A DNA stretch of 64,000 bases from JAAFHB01 sp037128295 (GCA_037128295.1 JBAXWR010000005.1:10623-74622), one strand, 5' to 3'; shown: positions 33,717-43,681, numbered from the stretch's first letter. Notes: generated from the letters alone by a model not told the origin. Numbers and translations are program-made.

Positions 33717-35603
33717 CTAAATATCGTCTTCTGCAGATATTGCGTCTAAAGGTGCTTTGTTGTTGGCAAAACCATCGTAACCAAAGTTTTGGTTGATAAT
33801 CCCCTTGGTATTAGAGCTGATAGAAGCCTGTGGGATTGGCCACAAAACATGGTATGCACTCATTGTATAGGCTTGTCCGTTGTTGGCTTTTACCCCCTTA
33901 TTGTACCAGTCGGTAATCGACATCACCCTATCATAATAGAAGTTACTGGTTCCAAAATTGGCCATAGTATAAGTTTTGCCATTGTATGATTTACCTGTTT
34001 TGGCAAAGATATACGACATACGCGCGAGTTCGGTATGGCGGGGCTCCTCCCAGAACAATTCCCTGGCACGTTCGTCAAGAACAGTACCGATATCAATTTT
34101 TGAAGCATCCAAATAGGGAGCACACTGTGCCCGTGTCCTGACTTTATTGATGTCAGCCATTGCAGCAGCCTGGTTACCTTTCCACCAGTAAGCTTCTGCA
34201 CGCAACAGGTAGGTTTCTGCCAGACGGAAAACATACCAGTCGTAAGATCCACCCTGAGGTTGAGTCCTACGTGGGTCGGGCGTGTAAATCTTATAATGTG
34301 GCCAGCCAAACCAGTTCCTGATCGTATCGGTTGTCAATACAGCACCGGTGGAAGTTTTTAACTGCATTGGTTTATTGTAATAAGCAGGGTCGGATGTTTT
34401 AAGGTTGGCATGGTTATAAACCAGGTCCTCCATATTCATCCAGTTGTATTTCTTATGCCTAAGGTCATTGGCGTCGTCCCAGATTTGCCTGGTACTGTAG
34501 TTGGTTCCTCTTGCGCGGCCAATACCACGGCCAAATGTTTCCACCAGTTTGATGTCCTGGGCAGCAATATCAGACGTGGCAGGACCTGCACCATTTGGAG
34601 TCTTGAAGAAATTGGAATTGGAGCAACCCCAGAAAGGAACTGCATTACGCATGATCTGAAGATCAAGACGGGAGTCGATCAGATCTTCACGTGAAAGAAC
34701 CATGAACAACACCTCTTTATTGTTTGAAAGAGCTTTGTTGTTGCACCAGTGAAGCGTGGCAATAACATCGTTTCTTACAACACCCAATTTGGTAAGATAA
34801 TCACCTTCCTCCTTTGGAATCGCCCCAAATGGTGACGTCATCAGGGCATAGGTGCCGCCATCGATTACTGCACTTGCAGCGGCAATAGCACCATCAAAAT
34901 CTCCCAATGCAAGATCGATCTTAGCAAGCAGGTGATAACATGCTCCTTTGGTGACACGTCCACGGTCAACGGCATCGGAACACCATTTGGCTGCAAATTC
35001 CATGTCTTTCTTGATCTTGGTCAGAATAACCTCACGCTTGGTGGAGTAAAAATCCAATTTTGCGTCCGTAATTTCCCTTCCGATAAACGGAATATCCCCA
35101 AATTGCTGGGTCAGACGATAATAGCGGAATGCCCTATGAAAGTACGCAGAACCCAAAACTGCGTTTTTCTCTGCCTCACTTGTAAAAGTTGCCGAGTTGA
35201 TCCTTGAAATAACAACGTTAGCATATTTGATCCCTTTATAACCTTCGAGCCAATACCAACCAATTTTATTATAGTCGCCGCTATTTAATTGCGAACTGGG
35301 TGTGATCTGGATGTTCAGATTTTGTGCCGGACCCGGTTTGTCGGTGGTCCCTTCAACGCAAACTTCGGAGAAAACCAATTCTGTAATGATCGGGGCAGCG
35401 TCGCCATACCACTCGTAACGCATATTTCGTTCGCAAGCTGTTAACGCACCATACATACCACGTGCATCGACAAATGCATTCTCAGGTGTGAAGATGGAAA
35501 GTGGCTTTGGTTTCAACCAGTCTTCACTGCAATTCACCATTCCCATTGTGATAGGGAGGAAAAGCAGGACTTTTATAAATGATTTTATTTTTATTGATTT
35601 CAT
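33717..35603 (-). CDS. susD: SusD/RagB-family outer-membrane lipoprotein
   Basis: The 628-residue protein has a lipoprotein signal (LFLPITMGMVNCSEDWL, Cys about 26) and the SusD fold: four TPR-like helix pairs in the N-terminal half and the RagB/SusD C-terminal domain with FRLAETYLLRAEAYWWKGN, LDERARELFWEEPRHTELAR. It captures glycans or peptides at the surface and closes over the SusC channel. It follows susC by 22 bp. No glycoside hydrolase lies in the same direction, so the substrate is not known. Confidence 0.96.
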   Translation of the reverse strand: MKSIKIKSFIKVLLFLPITMGMVNCSEDWLKPKPLSIFTPENAFVDARGMYGALTACERNMRYEWYGDAAPIITELVFSEVCVEGTTDKPGPAQNLNIQITPSSQLNSGDYNKIGWYWLEGYKGIKYANVVISRINSATFTSEAEKNAVLGSAYFHRAFRYYRLTQQFGDIPFIGREITDAKLDFYSTKREVILTKIKKDMEFAAKWCSDAVDRGRVTKGACYHLLAKIDLALGDFDGAIAAASAVIDGGTYALMTSPFGAIPKEEGDYLTKLGVVRNDVIATLHWCNNKALSNNKEVLFMVLSREDLIDSRLDLQIMRNAVPFWGCSNSNFFKTPNGAGPATSDIAAQDIKLVETFGRGIGRARGTNYSTRQIWDDANDLRHKKYNWMNMEDLVYNHANLKTSDPAYYNKPMQLKTSTGAVLTTDTIRNWFGWPHYKIYTPDPRRTQPQGGSYDWYVFRLAETYLLRAEAYWWKGNQAAAMADINKVRTRAQCAPYLDASKIDIGTVLDERARELFWEEPRHTELARMSYIFAKTGKSYNGKTYTMANFGTSNFYYDRVMSITDWYNKGVKANNGQAYTMSAYHVLWPIPQASISSNTKGIINQNFGYDGFANNKAPLDAISAEDDI

Positions 35604-35625
35604 TTGGTTTTGCTTTTGAAGTGAA

Positions 35626-38600
35626 TTATAGAGTTAAATTAATACCCATCGTGAAAATCCGGGGAGAAGGTCCGTTTGTCAATGTATTGGCCTCGTTCCT
35701 ATATTGTTCAGGATCCCAGAATTTCCATTTTGGAGCCCAGTAACCAACATTATTAATCGTCCCAAAAATTTTCAGATTGGCGATATGTGCCTTTTTCAGG
35801 ATCTTCTGGGGTACAGTGTAGGCCAGATTGATATTGTCAAAACGGATAAACGACCTGCTTCTCCATACGTTGAATACGGCACCACCTTCATTTGAATAGA
35901 TACGGGCATAGTCATTGGTTGGATTCTCGGGTGTCCAATAAGGAGTTACATAAGCATTGACCCGTTCAGGGAAGCCATCCCTATTTTTGGCAACGTTGTA
36001 GGTACCTTTATGTCCCATTGCAGAATAGAAGGATAATGCAAGGTCAAAATTCTGGAATAGATTGAATTCCTGACGCAAGTTCCAACGATATAAAGGTTCT
36101 GTCTGTCCCTGGAACTGGTTATCTGAATCATTGATCTTACCATCCCCATTAACATCCTGCAAATGGAAGTCGCCAGGGTATTGCCCATATTTGGCCGCTT
36201 CTGTCTCTTCGCCCTTTTGCCAAACACCTACAATCATAGGTTCCCAGATCTGACTGATCGGTTTGCCGATAAACCATTTGTTGCTGGTATCGTCAGCTTC
36301 TTTCTGCCCGATTACAGCACCAGCAGCATCTTTTACATCAATGATATCGCCATAGAGGTGTACGATCTTGTTTTTGTTGTAGGAGATATTGAAACTGCCC
36401 CGCCATTTAAAGTTTTTGCGATCCATAAGTTTTGAATTCACAGTGAATTCAAAACCGTTATTGGCCAATTCCCCGAGGTTGGTAGCAACGGAACTGAAAC
36501 CTAAGAAATCGGGTAATTTCCTGTCAACCAGTAGGTCAAGAGTATTCATCTTATAATATTCGATCGAACCGTCAAGAAGTCCATTCATAATAGTAAAGTC
36601 TACACCGAAGTTCAACGCTTCACCTTTTTCCCACTTTAGGTTTGGATTCGCTAAATTATTGGCATACAACTGGTTACTTTCGTAAACACCCGATGAATTC
36701 TGATAAGGGTATTTTCCAATACTCATATCCGATAGGGCAGCATACCGTCCAACCTCACGATTCCCGTTTATACCCCATGAACCACGTATTTTGGCATAAG
36801 TCAGGATGTTGTTTTTGAAGAAAGATTCGTCTGAAATTACATATCCTAAAGCCACGGAAGGGAAAGTACCTCGTGGATACCTTGTTCCAAATGCCGAATA
36901 ACCATCGCGGCGCACGGAGGCAGTCAACATGTACCTGTCGCGAAAGGAATAAAATACACGCGCCATCAATGCATCGCCAGTACTGTATTCATCGTTACTG
37001 CTGATACTGTTGAGGGAACTCTTACCGGCAGTCATATTGTGGTAACCCAAAGCATCCGTTGGGGTAAATCCCTGGGTTGACATTGCATTTTGCCAACTTT
37101 GATATTTTTCGGCGTTTGCCAGTAAAGTGACATCGATCTGGTGAACTTCTTTGAATTTCTTGTTCCATTTTACAAGGTGGTCCATTTGCCAGCTATAGAC
37201 TGAGCTTTGCTCACGATTGGCCTGACCTCCGAATTTGGCCCACTCCTCATGCAGCGATGACATAAAATTGAGGTAGTTGTACCACTCAAAGCGTGGTGCA
37301 AAATTCATCTGATAGGTAATCCCCAACGGAAGGGTAATTTTGCTATATAAGGTACTGATCAATGTATTGTAGATTTTCTTGCGATCCTGGTACATCTTGT
37401 CATACAAGGGATATTTGGCACCACGACCAAGGTCATCGACAGGGCTTTCGCGGATTGTTTTTCCATCATCCTTGTAAATCGAACCCCATGGGGAACTGTA
37501 AACAATCTGGCTCCAGTCTGCATTGATGTTGCTCTCGTCCCGGTTTGCATATTGAGTATTGATCCCAACACTTAACCAATCGGTCACTTTGGCATCCAGG
37601 TTGATCCTGCTTCTGATGGTTTTGAATTCGTCACCAACGATTACCCCTTTATTGCTATTGTAACCCAGGGACCAATAATAGGTAATTTCATCCTTTTTGC
37701 CCGACAAGGCTACGTTGTGGTCCTGACGAAGGCCATTCTGAAAAACAAGGTCCCCCCAGTTGACAGGCGTATTTGCCTTGTAATTTTTAATTTCAACTGG
37801 CAATAATCCCAAACGGGCAAGCCAGATGTCGAGAAGTTCTCCAGTTGAACCATCTCTCCATTGTGTTTCAGTAACCGAAGATGATAATTTGGAAGGATCG
37901 TCAAATTTATACAGTTTTGTATTAGTAGCTGTATTATAGTAGTTTAACGATTTCATTACATCGGTTCTCCAATTGATGAAACCATTAGGATCATGAACAT
38001 CCTGAAGCGTGGCCATCGTAGCAACTCCAACACTCGATGAAACGGTGATCATAGGCTTTCCCTGTTTTCCCTTCTTGGTAGTAACAATAATAACACCATT
38101 GGCAGCCCTTGCACCGTAAACTGCTGATGAGGAAGCATCTTTCAATACATCAATGCTCTCAATATCACTGGGGTTGATATCTTCCATCCCACCCTGATAA
38201 ATCGAACCATCGAGAACGATCAAGGGGTTAGATGAGGTTTTAAGGGTATTGTCACCACGAATTTCGAGGTCGCCTCCACCTTTTGCCATAGATGCGAAAC
38301 CAACACTTAACCCTGCCACATTTCCTCTTAAAATATCTTGTACTGTTTGTGGTTTTTCGTTTTCAAGCCGTTCCGCTTTTACCTGAGCTACGGCACCGGT
38401 AAGGTCTTTTTTCTTTGCAGTACCATAACCAATAGCAACCACCTCTTCCAAACCGATGGTTTCCTCCTCCATGGTCACGTTGTAAGTCGTTTGGTTGTTC
38501 AATGCAATCTCTTTTGACTTCATACCGACGAAACTGAACAACAGTACTTTTGCATCTGAAGGTATTGATAGATTATATTTTCCATCAATATCGGTGGTAA

Positions 38601-38922
38601 TCCCTACCGTGGTCCCTTTTACGACTACCGATATGCCAGGTATTCCGGCACCTGCCTGGTCGGTAACCTTGCCACTGATTTTCCTTTGTCCGGCCTGTGG
38701 AAGTGGAACGTCACCCGGGAGTCCGGTTGCATCAGACCCCTGAAGGGTCATTGTTTGTGCCGATTTAGACGTTTTCGCCCCGTTATCAAAGGAGTTAAAC
38801 GATGCAGAAAGATTGAGCGTCGAAATCAGAAATAGAAAAAGTGTAATTTTTAAAGCAATTAAACTTTGCTTTATTCCGGTAAACCTATTACCTCTCGGAG
38901 AATTTATTCCGGTTAATTTCAT
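35626..38922 (-). CDS. susC: SusC/RagA-family TonB-linked outer-membrane transporter
   Basis: From ATG 38922 the protein is 1098 residues (an in-frame extension to 38973 exists but lacks sense as a signal). It has a signal sequence (LIALKITLFLFLISTLNLSA), a carboxypeptidase-D-like regulatory domain (KISGKVTDQAGAGIPGISVV), the SusC plug box (GLEEVVAIGYGTAKKKDLTG and DVLKDASSSAVYGARAANGV) and a 22-strand barrel ending in NGPSPRIFTMGINLTL. It imports bound substrate with TonB. It pairs with susD directly downstream and a divergent AraC-type regulator upstream. Confidence 0.97.
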   Translation of the reverse strand: MKLTGINSPRGNRFTGIKQSLIALKITLFLFLISTLNLSASFNSFDNGAKTSKSAQTMTLQGSDATGLPGDVPLPQAGQRKISGKVTDQAGAGIPGISVVVKGTTVGITTDIDGKYNLSIPSDAKVLLFSFVGMKSKEIALNNQTTYNVTMEEETIGLEEVVAIGYGTAKKKDLTGAVAQVKAERLENEKPQTVQDILRGNVAGLSVGFASMAKGGGDLEIRGDNTLKTSSNPLIVLDGSIYQGGMEDINPSDIESIDVLKDASSSAVYGARAANGVIIVTTKKGKQGKPMITVSSSVGVATMATLQDVHDPNGFINWRTDVMKSLNYYNTATNTKLYKFDDPSKLSSSVTETQWRDGSTGELLDIWLARLGLLPVEIKNYKANTPVNWGDLVFQNGLRQDHNVALSGKKDEITYYWSLGYNSNKGVIVGDEFKTIRSRINLDAKVTDWLSVGINTQYANRDESNINADWSQIVYSSPWGSIYKDDGKTIRESPVDDLGRGAKYPLYDKMYQDRKKIYNTLISTLYSKITLPLGITYQMNFAPRFEWYNYLNFMSSLHEEWAKFGGQANREQSSVYSWQMDHLVKWNKKFKEVHQIDVTLLANAEKYQSWQNAMSTQGFTPTDALGYHNMTAGKSSLNSISSNDEYSTGDALMARVFYSFRDRYMLTASVRRDGYSAFGTRYPRGTFPSVALGYVISDESFFKNNILTYAKIRGSWGINGNREVGRYAALSDMSIGKYPYQNSSGVYESNQLYANNLANPNLKWEKGEALNFGVDFTIMNGLLDGSIEYYKMNTLDLLVDRKLPDFLGFSSVATNLGELANNGFEFTVNSKLMDRKNFKWRGSFNISYNKNKIVHLYGDIIDVKDAAGAVIGQKEADDTSNKWFIGKPISQIWEPMIVGVWQKGEETEAAKYGQYPGDFHLQDVNGDGKINDSDNQFQGQTEPLYRWNLRQEFNLFQNFDLALSFYSAMGHKGTYNVAKNRDGFPERVNAYVTPYWTPENPTNDYARIYSNEGGAVFNVWRSRSFIRFDNINLAYTVPQKILKKAHIANLKIFGTINNVGYWAPKWKFWDPEQYRNEANTLTNGPSPRIFTMGINLTL

Positions 38923-39223
38923 GTTTTTGTTTGTTAAAAGTTCGTTAAAAATCAATTGTAGTGTGAAGCACATTTAAGCTTTTTAAGAAAGTGGGTTACA
39001 CTTTCGCCAAGATAATTATTTTACTTATTGTCTCATAGGCAGTTATAATTTATCATTTGTTTGATGGAATTAATTATTATATTTATTTTCGGAAATCCGG
39101 CCTGGAAAACAGTCAGCTGTTGCTTTGTCATAAGTTATCGCCAAACAACAGTTTTCAAAAGTAAGAGAGTAAAAAAATAGTATAGGATATTTTATTTGCC
39201 AAATACAATACTATATTTGCAAT
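38923..39223. other. intergenic region between susC and the AraC regulator
   Basis: This 301-bp divergent spacer holds no gene. It must contain both promoters and is AT-rich; on the plus side a TATATTTG box lies at 39212. On the minus side the best candidate is an imperfect TACAATTG about 40 bp upstream of the susC start. No extended inverted repeat that would be an obvious AraC-type operator was seen. Confidence 0.5.
39212..39219 (+). promoter_or_regulatory. -7 box TATATTTG only 4 nt from the AraC start
   Basis: TATATTTG matches TAnnTTTG and ends four bases before the ATG at 39224. If used, transcription would begin at or next to the start codon, giving a leaderless mRNA. A TTTG lies 13 nt upstream, too close for a standard -33 box. 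Confidence 0.35.
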
Positions 39224-40090
39224 ATGAAAATTTTTAAAGAAGTTATCAATTTTCCGGCAGATAATTCTTTTCTGATCAAGTACGATGATTTCCCTCATTT
39301 TACTTTTCCATGGCATTTTCACGACGAATTTGAGATTGTTTATATCCTCCGTAGTTTCGGAAAAAAGTTCGTAGGTGATGCTGTTGAGGCATTTGGTCCC
39401 AACGATTTATCCTTTTATGGAAGTAAGCTGCCTCATTTTTACATGAGTGACCCTTTATTTTTCAGGGGGGATCCAAACAATAGGGTGAATGCCATTATCC
39501 TACAGTTTCCGACAAGTTATTTCCCGTTATTACAATTACAACGCCCCGAGTTTGGATCGGTGAAGAAATTGCTGAACAGCGCCGCATCCGGTTTAACATT
39601 TCCAATCGTTACTGCCGAAACTGCCGGCAAATTGCTCCAGGAGATGCTCAAAACAACTGGGATGGAACGGCACCTTCAATTTGTAAAATTAATCGATTTT
39701 CTGGGTTCATCAGAATTTCGTCCGCTTGCTACTCCCGGTTATACCAACACCCTTGATGATCTCGGGGAACTCAGGATGACAAAAGTTTACAAATGGACAA
39801 TTGGCAATTACAACCGCAAAATCCTATTGACGGAAGCCGCCTCTGTTGCAGGGATGAATGTTACAGCCTTTTGTCGCTATTTTCGGCAAAAAACAGGCAA
39901 AACATTTGCCCATTTTGTCAACGAGTTAAGAATCAGTTATGCATGTAAGCTATTAAGACATGGGAATCAAACAATCTCTTACATCTGCGATGAAGCAGGA
40001 TTTAACAACCTTTCAAATTTTAACCGGCAGTTTAAAGCATCCATCATGAAATCCCCATCCGAATACCGTGACCAATTCAAGGATAAATGA
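39224..40090 (+). CDS. AraC-family transcriptional regulator with cupin sensor domain
   Basis: The 288-residue protein has an N-terminal cupin-like sensor domain with FTFPWHFHDEFEIVYILRSF (about 27-46) and a C-terminal AraC DNA-binding domain (about 185-285) containing two helix-turn-helix motifs, AASVAGMNVTAFCRYFRQKT and ISYICDEAGFNNLSNFNRQF. It is divergent from susC/susD, which suggests that it controls their expression in response to a small sugar or metabolite held by the cupin. No hybrid two-component sensor is present, so this is an unlinked one-component switch. Confidence 0.9.
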   Translation: MKIFKEVINFPADNSFLIKYDDFPHFTFPWHFHDEFEIVYILRSFGKKFVGDAVEAFGPNDLSFYGSKLPHFYMSDPLFFRGDPNNRVNAIILQFPTSYFPLLQLQRPEFGSVKKLLNSAASGLTFPIVTAETAGKLLQEMLKTTGMERHLQFVKLIDFLGSSEFRPLATPGYTNTLDDLGELRMTKVYKWTIGNYNRKILLTEAASVAGMNVTAFCRYFRQKTGKTFAHFVNELRISYACKLLRHGNQTISYICDEAGFNNLSNFNRQFKASIMKSPSEYRDQFKDK

Positions 40091-40135
40091 TATCGTATTG
40101 ATTTACAATATATTACCAAAATTAAAAATACATTT

Positions 40136-40966
40136 ATGAAATTGACCCTTGGTTTTTCGACTTGTCCCAATGATACATTTATTTTTGATGCAATGGTCCA
40201 TGGCAGGATTGACACAGAAGGTATTGAATTTGAATTGGTTATGTCTGACGTCGAGGAACTTAACCGACTTGCGTTCAAAGGTGAAATAGATATCACGAAG
40301 ATCAGTTATCATGCCTATGCCTACATTGCCGAAAATTACCTGCTGCTAAATTCGGGCAGTGCCCTCGGTTACAAAAATGGCCCTTTGCTGATCAGTAAAT
40401 ACAAAGTCTTTCCCGACGAAATCGATCACCTGAAAATTGCCATACCAGGGAAACACACAACAGCCAATCTTTTATTGGGGATTGCCTATCCCAACCAAAA
40501 GATCAGGAAAGAATACCTCTTTTCAGATATAGAAGAGGTAGTCGCTTCTGGAGAAATGGATGCCGGACTGATCATCCACGAAAACCGTTTTACCTATCAG
40601 CAAAAAGGATTGTTGAAGGTTGCTGATTTGGGTGAGTTCTGGGAAACCAAAACCGGAATGGCGATTCCTTTAGGCGGGATCGTCGTAAACAGGAAATTGC
40701 CTAGGGATGTTCAGCAAAAGGTAAACCGCATTATGAAAAGAAGTGTTGAATTTGCCTTCGAGAATCCGAAGGTTTCATATCCGTATGTGAAGCACCATGC
40801 ACAGGCCATGGATGACAATGTAATGCAAAGCCATATCAATCTGTATGTCAATGATTTTACTCGTGATCTTGGAATCGCAGGGCGCAAAGCGATAGAAACC
40901 TTATTCAGGGAGGCCGATAAAAATAGGGTATTACCCAAAATCAGGGAGGATATATTTGTTGAATAG
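40136..40966 (+). CDS. mqnD: 1,4-dihydroxy-6-naphthoate synthase (futalosine pathway)
   Basis: The 276-residue protein is of the MqnA/MqnD periplasmic-binding-protein fold and begins KLTLGFSTCPNDTFIFDAMV, the N-terminal signature of MqnD with its CPNDT motif. KISYHAYAYIAENYLLLNSG and AIPGKHTTANLLLGIAYP follow. MqnD converts cyclic de-hypoxanthine futalosine to 1,4-dihydroxy-6-naphthoate in menaquinone biosynthesis, so this organism makes menaquinone by the futalosine route. It follows the AraC gene by 45 bp and ends four bases before a convergent lipoprotein gene. Confidence 0.95.
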   Translation: MKLTLGFSTCPNDTFIFDAMVHGRIDTEGIEFELVMSDVEELNRLAFKGEIDITKISYHAYAYIAENYLLLNSGSALGYKNGPLLISKYKVFPDEIDHLKIAIPGKHTTANLLLGIAYPNQKIRKEYLFSDIEEVVASGEMDAGLIIHENRFTYQQKGLLKVADLGEFWETKTGMAIPLGGIVVNRKLPRDVQQKVNRIMKRSVEFAFENPKVSYPYVKHHAQAMDDNVMQSHINLYVNDFTRDLGIAGRKAIETLFREADKNRVLPKIREDIFVE

Positions 40967-40970
40967 GTTG

Positions 40971-41510
40971 CTATTTTAGATGAAGGTTCTTTAACCAATC
41001 AGCAATCACAGCTGCTTCCGATTTTAGATTGTGCTTCTCCCAATCACCGGTTTGTGTGAGGATAATTTCGTCATAAACTTTCAAGGGATCGGATTCATTA
41101 GGAGCAAAGACCTTACAAACCATCGCTCCCATATCTGCACCCCGGGATACCGGGGTACTTATTGCGCCTGATTTTGCTATGGCAGCAAGTGTTAGGTAAC
41201 TTTGCAAATCTGTTTTAGAAATCAGCGTATCGACCTTTACCGAAAGAGAGATGTTCTTCAACAAGTCTGACAACAGTATATTTTCCTTGTCAGCAAAGAC
41301 CCATGGAGTCGATTTATCGAATTTATAGATCTCACCAGAAGGGGTAATTGTAAAACCTGAATGGTTGTATCCCCATGCATAATTGACATATTCGTATTGG
41401 AAGTAAGCATTACTAACCGTGCTATCGGACAGCTTTTCTGTGCAGGAACTTGTCATTAGGGACAGCATAACCAGGTAGATAAGCGAATATTTTAACTGAA
41501 TTATTTCCAT
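40971..41510 (-). CDS. lipoprotein of unknown function, partner of the serpin
   Basis: The 179-residue protein has a signal and lipobox LMTSSC (Cys23) and is otherwise not recognised. It has a mixed alpha/beta content (FQYEYVNYAWGYNHSGFTIT, then DLQSYLTLAAIAKSGAIST). The serpin gene precedes it by 49 bp on the same strand, so the two are likely one operon. No known domain was seen; being lipidated it would be placed in the same envelope compartment as the serpin. Whether the two proteins bind each other cannot be said from sequence. Confidence 0.7.
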   Translation of the reverse strand: MEIIQLKYSLIYLVMLSLMTSSCTEKLSDSTVSNAYFQYEYVNYAWGYNHSGFTITPSGEIYKFDKSTPWVFADKENILLSDLLKNISLSVKVDTLISKTDLQSYLTLAAIAKSGAISTPVSRGADMGAMVCKVFAPNESDPLKVYDEIILTQTGDWEKHNLKSEAAVIADWLKNLHLK

Positions 41511-41559
41511 TTTCTGAGTATTCTAAGGTTAATTTACTATTCTATTACTTAACTATCAA

Positions 41560-42801
41560 CTATTCAGCAATTAACGGGTTTTCAACCTTTCCGGTAAAAA
41601 TAATCGCCTGCGTATCTTCCTCTGTGATAAAAAACAGAAATGGCTTGGTGGCATGGAAAATCGGTTCCGATGGACCAATACTGGTTACACCGATCCCAAT
41701 GGATGTGACCGCTGCAGCTTCAGTCCCCTCTTCGTTAACATCAATAAAAGTTTTGTGCTTCACCTTAGTAATAAACAGTTTGTCGGTGCTGTTAATTTTT
41801 GAAAAATCGGCCTGTCCGTCAACAAATGCAATGGACATTCCAAGTGCAGATAGAATTTCCTTAAGGTCAATATCATAGCTAAATTTGAATTTTGGCAACC
41901 AAACATCTGTTTTTACAGTCGTTGACAACGTATTTTCGAGGGCAACAAAAGCTGAAGGGGTCAATTGAGACAAGATCTGTTCAGGAGTTTTGCCATCATC
42001 CGGGAGTAAAAGGGTCATGCCAAATTTCCCCCTCCCATAAGTCATCTTCAGTGCCTTGTAGCCTGTTTGAACGGAATAGCCAAATAGTTCTTTACCCTTC
42101 ATCATTGGTGCTGAAACAGATCCCCCGGAAGAAAGGGTAAAGGTTTCATTCAGAGTTTTTGTTTTATCAAACTGGATTTTCCATTGGCCATTAAAATAGA
42201 TCGCATTGATCAGGAACATGATCTCATCAGCAGAAATCTGATCCAGGATTTTGGGGATTTTGCTATTTGTCTTTTCATTGACCCAGCCATTGATTGTATT
42301 TAAGGCAGTTAAGTCAAAAACAAGCCGTGTAATTGTCGCATCAAAGTACTTCTGGTTTGTTGTTAAAAAAGGATCGAGTACCGGATAGCTCTTTTTGATC
42401 CAGATCGAGTTGGCAACGTTCATCACAACTTTAGGGTCGGCCTGTTTTAATGCAGTAATCAGGTCGAGATAGATCTGATTGATTTCGTCAACACTTAAAC
42501 CACTAAAACCTAAGGTATTGATTATGGATGTTTTGGTTGTGGTTTCGGCACCATTGAGGGCCATCGAAAGTGCCAATGAAATGCTGAGCGGTGAAACCAT
42601 TACATTTTTAGTGGAGTTCGCAGGGATTTTGTTGAGCAGTTTAAAAGTAAAGGAATTGTCAGCACTGATCAGTTCCGCAGATTTTTGGGTCAATACGATA
42701 TCACCAGGTACCTGATCAGGTTCAACGCTCTTTGTGCATCCTGATAAAGAGATTACAATTAGTATGAGGATTACGATGTTTAAAATTTTCATGCTTTTCA
42801 A
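41560..42801 (-). CDS. serpin-family protease inhibitor, lipoprotein
   Basis: The 413-residue protein has a lipoprotein signal (lipobox SLSGC, Cys22) and then a complete serpin fold (about 45-413) with FINAIYFNGQWKIQFD, and the signature FHATKPFLFFITEEDT near the C-terminus. The hinge EEGTEAAAVTS is intact, which predicts an inhibitory serpin. Counting 17 residues from the first Glu of the hinge places P1 at Thr in the sequence GIGVTSIG, so an elastase- or proteinase K-like target rather than a trypsin-like one is suggested. Serpins trap proteases covalently; being a lipoprotein it would guard the cell envelope against host or self proteases. Start could also be at 42792. Confidence 0.93.
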   Translation of the reverse strand: MKSMKILNIVILILIVISLSGCTKSVEPDQVPGDIVLTQKSAELISADNSFTFKLLNKIPANSTKNVMVSPLSISLALSMALNGAETTTKTSIINTLGFSGLSVDEINQIYLDLITALKQADPKVVMNVANSIWIKKSYPVLDPFLTTNQKYFDATITRLVFDLTALNTINGWVNEKTNSKIPKILDQISADEIMFLINAIYFNGQWKIQFDKTKTLNETFTLSSGGSVSAPMMKGKELFGYSVQTGYKALKMTYGRGKFGMTLLLPDDGKTPEQILSQLTPSAFVALENTLSTTVKTDVWLPKFKFSYDIDLKEILSALGMSIAFVDGQADFSKINSTDKLFITKVKHKTFIDVNEEGTEAAAVTSIGIGVTSIGPSEPIFHATKPFLFFITEEDTQAIIFTGKVENPLIAE

Positions 42802-43117
42802 TTTTTAGTTTGTATTTTTGCTTAGTTATATTCAACTAATGCTTAGATGAATACAACGGCTTTAAAGTTGCGTTTATTTTTTCTTCCACGCAACCAAGTT
42901 AATAAATTTAGCCGTCTTGTAAACAAAAGATTCTAATTAAATTTTAAAATGGAGTTGAGAAACATGAGAAATCAATCCAGAATAGGAGTTTCCAGTCTGT
43001 TCTCGTGTCCGGAAAAGTTTCTTTTTCGTTCTTTAACATACTTTAAATATATTGATGTGAATTTTGATGTTTCTTCGGGTCGGAATTTTACGATAGTTTT
43101 CTACTAAAAGCAGATTT
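42802..43117. other. gene-free divergent spacer, 316 bp
   Basis: This is the region between the divergent serpin and sigma-factor genes. A 42-codon open stretch from the ATG at 42964 has no recognised content. The AT-rich part before the sigma gene (TACTTTAAATATATTGATG) may hold its promoter, but no clean TAnnTTTG was found. Confidence 0.5.
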
Positions 43118-43681
43118 GTGATCAACCTGGATGAAACAATATTAAAATGTGTAACTGGTGACCGGAAAGCCCAGACAGCATTGTATAATCACTTTGCTGC
43201 CAAAATGTATGGTGTGTGCTTGCGGTATTCAAAAGACGCGACAGAAGCTGAGGACAACCTGCAGGAAGGATTCGTCAGGGTATTTACAAAAATGGACCAG
43301 TTTGGGTTTAAGGGATCTTTTGAAGGGTGGATGCGCAAAGTGATGGTCAATACTTCGCTTGAGAAATTCAGGAAGCACAACCATCTTTATCCTGTTGAGG
43401 ACATGATAGTCTTTGAAGGCGTTCAGTTTGAGGAAGATACAATCTCGACCATTTCAGCAGCTGATTTGCTGAATATTATAAAGGAACTGCCCCCACGCTA
43501 TAAAATGGTTTTTAACCTTTATGCAATCGAAGGGTATTCACATCAGGAGATTGCCAATTTAATGAACATTACAGAAGGAACTTCAAAATCAAACCTTTCG
43601 AGAGCAAGGGTTATCCTTCAGAAAAAGGTTATTGAAGAATTTGGATTAGAAAAAAACACGATGACAACTACGCTATGTTAA
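43118..43681 (+). CDS. ECF RNA polymerase sigma factor
   Basis: The 187-residue protein (GTG start) is a sigma-70 family ECF factor with region 2 (about 10-80: ATEAEDNLQEGFVRVFTKMD, then KGSFEGWMRKVMVNTSLEKF) and region 4 (about 115-175: LPPRYKMVFNLYAIEGYSHQ and EIANLMNITEGTSKSNLSRA). The region 3 linker is missing, as usual in ECFs. It directs RNA polymerase to envelope-stress or nutrient genes. The following gene, which overlaps it by 7 bp, carries an anti-sigma-like N-terminus, so it is the probable negative regulator. Confidence 0.95.
   Translation: MINLDETILKCVTGDRKAQTALYNHFAAKMYGVCLRYSKDATEAEDNLQEGFVRVFTKMDQFGFKGSFEGWMRKVMVNTSLEKFRKHNHLYPVEDMIVFEGVQFEEDTISTISAADLLNIIKELPPRYKMVFNLYAIEGYSHQEIANLMNITEGTSKSNLSRARVILQKKVIEEFGLEKNTMTTTLC

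Noticed and set aside
42964..43110. 42-codon frame in the serpin-sigma spacer
   Set aside because: No domain, no promoter or ribosome-binding context, and short enough to arise by chance.
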